Assembly (NCBI GenBank): GCA_018969165.1
Contig: JAGWYX010000080.1
Span: 1-9,721, forward strand
DNA: 9,721 nt
DNA from: Verrucomicrobiota bacterium
GTDB taxonomy: Bacteria > Verrucomicrobiota > Verrucomicrobiia > Limisphaerales > JAGWYX01
Reading direction: 5' to 3'
Positions 1 to 6,647 of this stretch are shown one piece after another. A program made the translations under genes and the position numbers. Below the pieces are notes generated by a model. The model was not told where the DNA came from and did no database searches. It saw nothing but the letters and a program-made list of their open reading frames with translations. Each line of letters starts with the position of its first letter. The first letter of the stretch is position 1.

Positions 1-630
1 TCCAAGAGCATGGGCTTCGAGATCATCGAGCAACTGGGCTGGCGGGTGCCGCAGCACACCGTGGTGTGCATGGCCTCCGGCTCGCTGCTGACCAAAGTGC
101 ACAAGAGCTATCAGGAATTCATCAAGCTGGGCCTGGCCCCCGCCACCCCCTACAAAATTCACGGCGCCCAGGCCACCGGCTGCTCCCCCATCTCGACCGC
201 CCACAAGGCCGGCATGGACTTCTTCAAGCCGGTCAAACCGAACACCATCGCCAAATCCCTGGCCATCGGCACGCCCGCAGACGGCTTCTATGCCCTCCGC
301 GTGATCAAGGAGACCGACAGCGCCGCCGAGGACGTCAGCGACGACGAGATTCGCGACGGCATACGCTTGCTCGCCGAAAGCGAAGGCATCTTCGCCGAAA
401 CCGCCGGCGGCGTCACCGTCGGTGTTGCCCGCAAACTCATCGCCCGGGGCAAAATCCCCGCCGACGACTCGGTGGTGCTGTGCATCACGGGCAATGGCCT
501 CAAGACCCTCGACGCCGTGGCCGGACACGCCGGACGCACGCGGGAGATTCGGCCCAGCCTGCGCGAGTTCGAGGCCCTGCTGGAGGCGGAAGCCAGGCTG
601 GCGGCGAGCGAAGCCGCCCCACGATGTTAA
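1..630 (+). CDS. thrC: Threonine synthase, C-terminal part (5' end outside window)
   Basis: This is a PLP-dependent enzyme that converts O-phospho-L-homoserine to L-threonine and phosphate in the cytoplasm, the last step of threonine synthesis. The reading frame is open from base 1 and gives 209 residues ending in TAA, so the N-terminal half with the PLP lysine is missing. Visible family signatures are SKSMGFEIIEQLGW at the start, the glycine/serine-rich phosphate-binding stretch ASGSLLTK (about residues 27-34), and EGIFAETAGGVTVGV followed by ITGNGLKT near the C-terminus. These match the longer threonine synthases in which the enzyme is followed by a sulfur-carrier gene. The next gene starts 133 bases downstream on the same strand. 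Homologous PLP enzymes such as threonine dehydratase or cysteine synthase are less likely because of the TGNGLKT and EQLGW motifs. Confidence 0.9.
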   Translation, partial: SKSMGFEIIEQLGWRVPQHTVVCMASGSLLTKVHKSYQEFIKLGLAPATPYKIHGAQATGCSPISTAHKAGMDFFKPVKPNTIAKSLAIGTPADGFYALRVIKETDSAAEDVSDDEIRDGIRLLAESEGIFAETAGGVTVGVARKLIARGKIPADDSVVLCITGNGLKTLDAVAGHAGRTREIRPSLREFEALLEAEARLAASEAAPRC

Positions 631-763
631 CCCGGCCCGGAATCAAAGGCGAGCGTCCCGCGGCTCACCGCGCCCCTCCAGGCCCAAATGAGAACCGGCG
701 CGCCGCGTTACCCCAAACTTGACTTGGCAGGAAATCGCTTCCACGCTCAACGAACTGAGAGTT

Positions 764-1039
764 ATGCCAATTAAAGTCAGAATCCCGACACCACTGCGGA
801 AATTGACCAACAACGAGGAGATCGTCGAGGTCGAAGCCGCCACGGTCGGGGCCGCGATCGCGCAATTGCAATCGCGTTACCCCGGCATCCAGGAACGCCT
901 GCTGGATGAGCAGGGGGCGGTCCGACGTTTCGTCAACGTTTACGTCAACGAGGAGGACATCCGCTTTCTGCAAAACCAGCAGACCCCGCTCCAGGCGGGG
1001 GACGAGCTGAGCATCATTCCCGCGATCGCGGGAGGTTAG
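764..1039 (+). CDS. MoaD/ThiS-family ubiquitin-like sulfur carrier protein
   Basis: A small beta-grasp protein of 91 residues. It starts MPIKVRIPTPLRKLT and ends in AIAGG, the exposed Gly-Gly tail that E1-like enzymes adenylate and convert to a thiocarboxylate. The core VNVYVNEEDIRF and AGDELSIIPAIAGG are typical of MoaD/ThiS. Family roles are sulfur donation for molybdopterin (MoaD), thiamine thiazole (ThiS), cysteine (CysO) or homocysteine (HcyS). No moaE, thiG or other molybdopterin or thiamine gene is nearby. Placement after thrC and before a NIL-domain gene favours, by inference, a sulfur amino acid role. The ATG at 764 is chosen because it begins the first beta strand, and a purine-rich GAGAG (757-761) sits very close upstream. 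An in-frame TTG at 719 would add 15 residues with no family counterpart. The activating E1-like enzyme is not in the window. Confidence 0.85.
   Translation: MPIKVRIPTPLRKLTNNEEIVEVEAATVGAAIAQLQSRYPGIQERLLDEQGAVRRFVNVYVNEEDIRFLQNQQTPLQAGDELSIIPAIAGG
1031..1036 (+). promoter_or_regulatory. Shine-Dalgarno-like GGAGGT inside the Gly-Gly codons of the carrier gene
   Basis: The last two sense codons of the sulfur-carrier gene (GGA GGT) form a perfect anti-Shine-Dalgarno complement just before the TAG stop. The first ATG of the next gene is at 1052, so the gap of 15 bases is longer than optimal. The site may help ribosomes re-initiate on the NIL-domain gene. The match could also simply follow from the need to encode Gly-Gly. 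Confidence 0.4.
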
Positions 1040-1051
1040 CCCCCTGCCCTT

Positions 1052-1348
1052 ATGCCGCGCCGATCCTCACCGCCTCCACCTGCGCAGTCCCGAAGACCGG
1101 GCCGACCGCAACGGACCCGGCTGTGGCTGATGTACCCGCCGCGGTTGATCCAAACGCCGGTGATCTGGCAACTGGGCCAGAAATTCAAGGTGATCACCAA
1201 TGTCCGCCAGGCCAGCGTCAACGACGAGGTGGGCATTGTCTGCCTGGAACTGAGCGGCGAGCGCCCCGAGATCAAGGCGGCCATCAAATGGCTGGAGCGG
1301 CTGGGCATCAACGTCGAACCGGTCGAAATCAGCGTCGTGGAGAGCTGA
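1052..1348 (+). CDS. Free-standing NIL-domain protein
   Basis: A 98-residue ORF whose last 75 or so residues form a NIL domain, the ferredoxin-like ligand-binding fold first known from the C-terminus of methionine ABC importer ATPases (MetN). Evidence is the pattern YPPRLIQTPVIWQLGQKF, then VITNVRQASVNDEVG, then IVCLELSGE and AIKWLERLGINVEPVEI. Free-standing NIL proteins occur beside sulfur-carrier and homocysteine-forming genes, so a role in sulfur amino acid metabolism or sensing is plausible but inferred. The start is uncertain. ATG 1052 gives a Pro/Arg/Ser-rich leader of about 25 residues. ATG 1130 would cut into the first beta strand (RLWLMYPP), so the upstream start is preferred. The gene is in the same frame as the carrier gene, separated by its TAG and four codons. 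No ferredoxin cysteines are present. Confidence 0.8.
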   Translation: MPRRSSPPPPAQSRRPGRPQRTRLWLMYPPRLIQTPVIWQLGQKFKVITNVRQASVNDEVGIVCLELSGERPEIKAAIKWLERLGINVEPVEISVVES

Positions 1349-1443
1349 ACGGAGCGGCGCGGTCGCCCGCCCGTTTCCGAGGAGGGATTCTTCCGCAGCC
1401 GCGCACGGGGGGCGGTCCGCGGAGAGCCGGCAGGCGATTCCAT

Positions 1444-1472
1444 TTGACACAAAGGTTAGTAATCACTAACTT
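1444..1472 (+). promoter_or_regulatory. Predicted sigma70-type promoter of the efflux operon
   Basis: A perfect -35 hexamer TTGACA (1444-1449) is followed, after a 17-base spacer, by TAACTT (1467-1472), a weak -10 matching three of six consensus bases. Transcription would then begin near 1479, which is also the GTG start of the regulator. The spacer and -10 are overlapped by the palindrome at 1455-1470, as expected for a repressible promoter. The -35 is convincing but the -10 is only fair. Confidence 0.5.
1455..1470 (+). promoter_or_regulatory. Probable TetR-type operator, perfect 6-4-6 palindrome
   Basis: GTTAGT and ACTAAC are exact reverse complements around a central AATC. The element is AT-rich against a GC-rich background and lies 8 bases before the regulator's start codon, between the proposed -35 and -10. 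TetR-family dimers typically bind palindromes of this size and position. The most economical reading is autoregulation of the regulator-efflux operon. Confidence 0.65.
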
Positions 1473-1478
1473 TTTCCC

Positions 1479-2171
1479 GTGAACAAACCCCGCCTCACCG
1501 CGGAGGCACGCAAACGGGCGATCGTGAAGGCGGCCTTGCCGCTGTTTGCGCGGCGGGGTTTTGCCGAAACGACGACCAAGGACCTGGCCCGGGCCGCCGG
1601 CGTTTCCGAGCCGCTGCTCTACAAACATTTCCCCAGCAAGGAAGCCCTCTACCTCGAAATCCAGGAGTTCACCTGCCGCGGCATCGACCCGGCCATCCAC
1701 CACCTGACCGAATTGGAGCCCTCGACTTCCAGCCTGGTGCACCTGATTTATTACCTGATGCGCGCCTTGATCTTGGGCCAGCCCGCCGGCCGGATTCGCT
1801 GGGACACCCGCCATCGGTTGATGATCAAGAGCTTCCTGGAGGACGGCACGTTCGCCCGTCTATTGTTTCGCAGCCGGTTCGATTGTTTCTGCGCCCGCAT
1901 CGAGGCCTGCCTGGGGGCGGCCATTGCCGCCGGCGACGCCGTTCGGTGCCCGATCACCGGGGGCAATCGCGCCTGCTTCGCGCATCACGTGGCGGCGTGG
2001 ATCGCCATGGCGCGACTGCCGCGCCGGCCGGTCATCAACTACAAGGTGTCGCGCGAGGAGTTGCTTCACCAGGCGGTCTGGTTCGCCCTCCGCGGCATGG
2101 GCCTGACCGACCAGGCCATCGCCACCCATTACAACCCCAAGGCCCTGGCCTTGTTTTTCTCCGGCGCCTAG
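1479..2171 (+). CDS. TetR/AcrR-family transcriptional regulator of the efflux operon
   Basis: A 230-residue repressor. The N-terminal DNA-binding domain is clear: AIVKAALPLFARRGFAETTT leads into the helix-turn-helix DLARAAGVSEPLLYKHFPSK (about residues 35-54), followed by EALYLEI. The rest, about residues 60-230, is helical and variable, as expected for a dimerising ligand-binding domain, and I cannot name its ligand. The GTG at 1479 is the only usable start, since the frame has a TAA at 1467-1469 and no later start precedes the helix-turn-helix. No Shine-Dalgarno precedes it, and the predicted transcription start falls on or next to the GTG, so translation may be leaderless. The gene is followed by the adaptor gene after 21 bases. 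By context it represses its own operon through the palindrome upstream. Confidence 0.9.
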   Translation: MNKPRLTAEARKRAIVKAALPLFARRGFAETTTKDLARAAGVSEPLLYKHFPSKEALYLEIQEFTCRGIDPAIHHLTELEPSTSSLVHLIYYLMRALILGQPAGRIRWDTRHRLMIKSFLEDGTFARLLFRSRFDCFCARIEACLGAAIAAGDAVRCPITGGNRACFAHHVAAWIAMARLPRRPVINYKVSREELLHQAVWFALRGMGLTDQAIATHYNPKALALFFSGA

Positions 2172-2191
2172 CCCCCGTGCGGCCGAGGGCC

Positions 2192-2209
2192 GGTGAGTGA
2201 ACAATCACC
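2192..2209 (+). promoter_or_regulatory. Imperfect inverted repeat at the adaptor start, possible second operator
   Basis: GGTGA (2192-2196) pairs with TCACC (2205-2209), and two further inner pairs match, giving seven of nine pairs in an 18-base element. It shares the hexamer AATCAC with the operator at 1455-1470. It overlaps the GTG at 2193, so it could be a weak operator, an RNA hairpin over the start, or chance. Confidence 0.25.
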
Positions 2210-3407
2210 AATCCGCATGCTTATGAGAACCTGGTCTTGCCTTCGCGCCCTGGCCTGCCTGGCGGTCCTGAGCCTGCTGGCCTCCGCCTGCCGCCGAACG
2301 CCGCCGCCGCTGTCCCGGCCGCCTCCCGACGTCACCGTCAACCAACCCGCGCGGCGCGACGTCATCGAGTGGGACGAATACCCGGGCCGAATCGAGCCCA
2401 TCGACATGGTCGAGGTGCGCGCCCGCGTCAGCGGCTATCTCCAGTCGGTGCATTTCAAGGATGGCGCGGAGGTGCACCAGGGCGACTTGCTGGTGGTCAT
2501 CGATCCGCGTCCCTACCAGGCCGAGCTGGACCGCACCGAGGCGGATTTGGCGCAGGCCGAGACGCGGCGGGAGCTGGCCAGCAACGACTGGGTGCGGGCC
2601 GAGCGCCTGCTCAAGTCCCGCGCCATTTCCGTCGAGGAGGCCGACGCCCGGAGCAAGGCCAAACGCGAAGCCGAGGCCGCGATCGGGTCGGCCCGGGCGG
2701 CGGTCGAGATGGCCCGCCTGAACCTCGAATACACGCACATCACCTCGCCGATCGACGGCCGCCTCAGCCGGAAACTCATCACCGAAGGCAACCTGGTCAA
2801 CGGCAACCAGGGCCAGTCCACCCTGCTCACCACGATCGTCTCGCTGGACCCGATTTACTGCTACTTCGACGCCGACGAGCCGTCGGTGCTCAAGTACCAG
2901 CAACTGGTGCGCGAGGGCAAACAGGAAAGCCTGCGGGAAGGCAAGGTGATCTGCGAACTGGAGTTGGCCAACGAACAGGGTTACCCGCACAAAGGAGTCC
3001 TCGACTTCGCCGACAACCGCGTGGACCCAATGACCGGGACCCTGCGCTTGCGCGGGATTTTCCACAATCCCGGCCCGGCCCGAATTTTGCAGCCGGGGTT
3101 CTTTGCCCGGGTCCGCGTTCCTGCCGGGCCGCGGCATTCGGCGCTGTTGATCCCCGACCTGGCGGTTGGCACCGACCAGGATGAAAAGTTCGTGTTTGTC
3201 GTCGATGGCCAGGACACGGTGAAATACCGACCGGTGAAGCTGGGTCCGGTGATCGACGGCCTGCGAGTGATCCGCCAGGGGCTGGGCGCGACGGACTGGG
3301 TGGTTGTCAACGGCCTGCTCAGCATTCGGGACGGCGTGAAAGTGAACCCGACCCGGGGGCCGCTGGCGGGATCCGCCGCGACACCGGCGGCGAACCACCG
3401 GCCATGA
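2193..3407 (+). CDS. RND efflux periplasmic adaptor (membrane fusion protein), MexE/AcrA type
   Basis: This protein links the inner-membrane pump to the outer-membrane channel in the periplasm. From the GTG at 2193 it has 404 residues. A signal peptide (MRTWSCLRAL then LACLAVLSLLASA) ends at Cys33. The -3 residue is Ala rather than Leu, so lipid attachment is likely but cleavage by signal peptidase I after ASA cannot be excluded. Next come the first lipoyl half with VEVRARVSGYL and GAEVHQGDLLVVIDPRPY (about 73-106), a coiled-coil hairpin (about 107-175), the second lipoyl half with YTHITSPIDGRLSRK, and beta-barrel segments including DPIYCYFDADEPSVLKY, which resembles MexE. Two later ATGs (2217, 2223) are possible starts. 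2223 gives the most conventional signal peptide, whereas GTG 2193 has a GAGGG only 3 bases upstream. The stop precedes the pump ATG by 37 bases. Confidence 0.92.
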   Translation: MSEQSPIRMLMRTWSCLRALACLAVLSLLASACRRTPPPLSRPPPDVTVNQPARRDVIEWDEYPGRIEPIDMVEVRARVSGYLQSVHFKDGAEVHQGDLLVVIDPRPYQAELDRTEADLAQAETRRELASNDWVRAERLLKSRAISVEEADARSKAKREAEAAIGSARAAVEMARLNLEYTHITSPIDGRLSRKLITEGNLVNGNQGQSTLLTTIVSLDPIYCYFDADEPSVLKYQQLVREGKQESLREGKVICELELANEQGYPHKGVLDFADNRVDPMTGTLRLRGIFHNPGPARILQPGFFARVRVPAGPRHSALLIPDLAVGTDQDEKFVFVVDGQDTVKYRPVKLGPVIDGLRVIRQGLGATDWVVVNGLLSIRDGVKVNPTRGPLAGSAATPAANHRP

Positions 3408-3444
3408 GTGGTAGCGGCGGCGTTCCTGGCTTCGCGGACTGGCT

Positions 3445-6400
3445 ATGAAATTCTCCCGTTTCTTCATCGACCGGCCGATCTTCGCGGCGGTGTTGTCGAT
3501 CGTCATCGTCATCGTTGGCACCCTGGCGCTGTTCACCCTGCCGATCGCCCAATTCCCCAACATCGTGCCGCCCACGGTCATCGTCACCGCGCGCTACCCC
3601 GGGGCAAATCCGCAGGTGCTGGCCGACACCGTCGCCGAACCGATCGAGCAGGAGGTCAACGGCGTCGAGGACATGCTCTACATGTCGGCCCAATGCGCCG
3701 GCGACGGGAGCATGACCCTGACGATCACCTTCAAACTGGGCACCGACATCGACATGGCCCAGGTGCAGGTCCAGAACCGCGTGGCGGTCGCCGAGCCGCG
3801 GTTGCCCGAGGAAGTAAGGCGGTTGGGCGTGACGACCGCCAAGCGTTCCCCGGACATCACCCTGGTGGTCAATTTGATTTCCCCCGACGGCCGTTATGAC
3901 AAGCTCTACCTGGATAACTACGCTTACCTCCAGGTCAAGGACGCCCTGGCCCGCCTGCCCGGCGTCGGCAACGTCACCATCTTCGGCGCGCGCGATTACA
4001 GCATGCGCCTCTGGTTGGACCCGGAGAAGATCGCCTCCCGCGGTTTGACCGCCAGTGACGTGGTCAATGCCGTCCGCGAGCAGAACCAGCAGGTGGCCGC
4101 CGGCGTCATCGGCCAGCCGCCCATGTCCAGCGGCGTCCCGTTCCAGTTCACCGTCAATGCCCAAGGCCGGCTCACCGATGAGGCACAATTCGGCAACATC
4201 GTCATCCGGAGCGGGCCCGACGGCCAGATCACGCGGTTGCGCGACGTGGCGCGGATCGAGTTGGCCGCGCGGGACTACAGCATGGACAGCAAGCTCGACG
4301 GGCAACCGAACAGCTCGATCGGCGTCTTCCAATTGCCGGGCTCCAATGCCCTGGAGACTTCCGACGCGGTCCATGCCATGATGAAGACCCTCAGCCAACG
4401 TTTCCCGCCGGGGCTGGAGTATCGCATCGTATTCGACACCACCGGCTTCACGCGCGAATCGATCCACGCGGTCATCCACACCTTGATCGAGGCGATGCTG
4501 CTGGTGGTGCTGGTGGTCGTCATGTTCCTGCAAACGTGGCGGGCGTCGATCATTCCGCTGCTGGCGGTGCCGGTGTCGTTGATCGGCACCTTCGCGGCCA
4601 TGGCCGCCATGGGATTCTCGCTCAATAACCTCTCGCTCTTCGGCCTGGTGCTGGCCATCGGGATCGTGGTGGACGACGCCATCGTCGTGGTGGAGAACGT
4701 CGAGCGGAACATCGCGCTGGGCCTGGCCCCCCGCGAAGCCACGCGCAAGGCCATGGACGAAGTCAGCAGCGCCGTGATCGCCGTCGGGTTGGTCCTCAGC
4801 GCGGTGTTCATCCCCACCGCCTTCATCAGCGGGATCACCGGCCAATTCTATCGGCAGTTCGCCCTGACCATCGCCGTCTCGACCCTGATCTCCGCGTTCA
4901 ATTCCCTGACGCTCAGCCCGGCGTTGTGCGCCATCCTGCTGCAACCGCATCACGCGCGCAATGACTGGTTTTCACGCCTGCTGGACCGCACGGCGGGCTG
5001 GTTCTTCCGCGGGTTCAACCACCTGTTCGGTGCCAGCGTGAACGTTTACACCCGCGCCCTGCGGCGGTTGCTCCACTCCAGCGTCGCCGCCCTGCTGGTC
5101 TATCTGGGGCTGCTCGCGCTGACCTACCTGGAATTCAAGGGCATGCCCGCCGGTTTCATCCCCACCCAGGACAAGGGCTACATCGCCATGATGGCCCAGT
5201 TGCCCGACGCCGCGTCGCTCGAACGCACCGGGGCGGTCATTGACCGCATCAGCCGAATCGCGCGCGGCGTTCCCGGCGTGCGCGCCACCATCGACCTCGC
5301 CGGCCTCTCGCCGGTCAGCCTGACCGCCAGCCCGAACGCCGGCACCATCTTCGTCATCCTCGATCCGTTCGAAAAACGCTCGCGGCCGGATTTGACCGCC
5401 GACGCGATCGTGGCGGAGCTGCGTCGGCGCTGCGCCGGCATCCAGGAGGGGTTCATCGGCGTGTTCCCCCCGCCGGCGGTTCAGGGCCTGGGGATCCTCG
5501 GCGGATTCAAGATGCAGGTGCAGGACCGGGGTGGCGCCGGCCTGCCCGCCTTGCAGGCGGCGACTTATCAACTCATGGCGGCCGCCAACAGCCAACCGGC
5601 CTTGCAAGGCGTGCTGACCTCCTTCCGCGCCAGCGTGCCGCAGTTCTATCTGGACATAAACCGCATCAAGGCCAAGGCCATGGGCGTGCCCCTGAGCGAG
5701 CTGTTTGATACCCTGCAAATCTACCTCGGCTCGCTCTACGTCAATGACTTCAACCTGTTCGGCCGCACCTACCAGGTCATCGCCCAGGCCGACGCCCCCT
5801 TCCGCCGCCAACGCAGGGACATCCTCGAGTTGAAATCCCGCAATCTCGCCGGCCAAATGGTCCCGCTGGGAACAGTGGTCAACGTGCGAGACGTCACCGG
5901 GCCGGACAAGATCGTTCGCTACAACATGTTCCCGTCCGCCGAACTGACCGGCACCGCGGCGCCAGGCGTCAGCTCGGGCGACGCCATCGCGCTCATGGAA
6001 CGACTGGCGCACGAAAACCTCCCCTCGAGCATGGGCTTCGAGTGGACCGAACTGACCCTCCAGGAAATCCTGGCGGGTAACACCGCCATCTACATCTTCC
6101 CCTTGTGCGTTCTTTTCGTCTTCCTCACCCTGGCGGCCCAATACGAAAGCTGGTCGCTGCCGCTGGCCATTATCCTGATCGTCCCGATGTGTCTGCTGAG
6201 CGCCGTGACCGGCCTCTGGCTGCGCCGGCTGGCGAATCCCGCCCTGGATAACAACATCTTCACCCAGATCGGTTTCGTCGTCCTGGTCGGGTTGGCCTGC
6301 AAAAACGCGATCCTCATCGTCGAGTTCGCCAAGCAACGCCAGGATGCCGGCCTGGGGCGGCTCGACGCCGCCGTGGAAGCCAGCCGACTGCGCCTGCGGC

Positions 6401-6636
6401 CAATCCTCATGACCTCGTTCGCCTTCATCTTCGGCGTCATCCCCCTGGCGTTGGCCTCCGGGGCCGGGGCCGAAATGCGGCGCGCGCTGGGCACCGCCGT
6501 GTTCAGCGGCATGCTCGGCGTGACCTCCTTCGGCATCTTTCTGACCCCGGTCTTCTATGTGGTCATCCGCCGGTTCACCGAACGCCGCCGTGCGCCACAT
6601 CCGCCTCCGACGACCGCTGAGAGCGCCTCCAACTGA
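3445..6636 (+). CDS. RND (HAE-1) multidrug efflux pump, MexF/AcrB type
   Basis: This is an inner-membrane proton-driven drug exporter, probably a homotrimer, of 1063 residues, close to the roughly 1050 usual for the family. It starts MKFSRFFIDRPIFAAVLS with the first membrane helix. PGANPQVLADTVAEPIEQEV, GVEDMLYMSAQ and the LGTDIDMAQVQVQNRV stretch mark the porter domain and read more like MexF than AcrB. Membrane helices cluster at about 345-500 and at the C-terminal end. The proton-relay residues are intact: adjacent Asp410-Asp411 in IGIVVDDAIVVVEN, Lys953 in GLACKNAILIVEFAKQ, and Arg983 in RLRPILMTS (matching AcrB D407/D408, K940 and R971). The pump is therefore probably active. Drug or hydrophobic-compound export is the family role, and the real substrate cannot be read from the sequence. 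No strong ribosome-binding site is visible, so translation may be coupled to the adaptor. Confidence 0.96.
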   Translation: MKFSRFFIDRPIFAAVLSIVIVIVGTLALFTLPIAQFPNIVPPTVIVTARYPGANPQVLADTVAEPIEQEVNGVEDMLYMSAQCAGDGSMTLTITFKLGTDIDMAQVQVQNRVAVAEPRLPEEVRRLGVTTAKRSPDITLVVNLISPDGRYDKLYLDNYAYLQVKDALARLPGVGNVTIFGARDYSMRLWLDPEKIASRGLTASDVVNAVREQNQQVAAGVIGQPPMSSGVPFQFTVNAQGRLTDEAQFGNIVIRSGPDGQITRLRDVARIELAARDYSMDSKLDGQPNSSIGVFQLPGSNALETSDAVHAMMKTLSQRFPPGLEYRIVFDTTGFTRESIHAVIHTLIEAMLLVVLVVVMFLQTWRASIIPLLAVPVSLIGTFAAMAAMGFSLNNLSLFGLVLAIGIVVDDAIVVVENVERNIALGLAPREATRKAMDEVSSAVIAVGLVLSAVFIPTAFISGITGQFYRQFALTIAVSTLISAFNSLTLSPALCAILLQPHHARNDWFSRLLDRTAGWFFRGFNHLFGASVNVYTRALRRLLHSSVAALLVYLGLLALTYLEFKGMPAGFIPTQDKGYIAMMAQLPDAASLERTGAVIDRISRIARGVPGVRATIDLAGLSPVSLTASPNAGTIFVILDPFEKRSRPDLTADAIVAELRRRCAGIQEGFIGVFPPPAVQGLGILGGFKMQVQDRGGAGLPALQAATYQLMAAANSQPALQGVLTSFRASVPQFYLDINRIKAKAMGVPLSELFDTLQIYLGSLYVNDFNLFGRTYQVIAQADAPFRRQRRDILELKSRNLAGQMVPLGTVVNVRDVTGPDKIVRYNMFPSAELTGTAAPGVSSGDAIALMERLAHENLPSSMGFEWTELTLQEILAGNTAIYIFPLCVLFVFLTLAAQYESWSLPLAIILIVPMCLLSAVTGLWLRRLANPALDNNIFTQIGFVVLVGLACKNAILIVEFAKQRQDAGLGRLDAAVEASRLRLRPILMTSFAFIFGVIPLALASGAGAEMRRALGTAVFSGMLGVTSFGIFLTPVFYVVIRRFTERRRAPHPPPTTAESASN

Positions 6637-6644
6637 GGAAAGGA
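6636..6644 (+). promoter_or_regulatory. Strong ribosome-binding site for the outer-membrane factor gene
   Basis: A purine-rich AGGAAAGGA overlaps the pump's stop codon and ends three bases before the ATG at 6648. It is the clearest Shine-Dalgarno signal in the efflux operon. It supports translation starting at 6648 even though the signal peptide would fit a start at 6816 better. Confidence 0.6.
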
Positions 6645-6647
6645 ATT

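Noticed and set aside
659..672. Hairpin CGCGG-CTCA-CCGCG after thrC as a terminator
   Set aside because: The stem is only five pairs and no T-run follows. Such stems are common by chance in GC-rich spacers.
719..763. Longer carrier protein from a TTG at 719, and the TTGACT there as a -35 box
   Set aside because: The extra residues have no counterpart in MoaD/ThiS proteins, and no acceptable -10 lies 16-18 bases downstream of TTGACT.
3319..6600. Long minus-strand open frames (about 540 residues each) opposite the pump gene, and a 460-residue one opposite the adaptor at 2205-3587
   Set aside because: Their translations are rich in His, Arg, Gln, Asp and Gly with no recognisable domains, typical of shadow frames in GC-rich coding DNA. 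The plus-strand proteins carry full family signatures.
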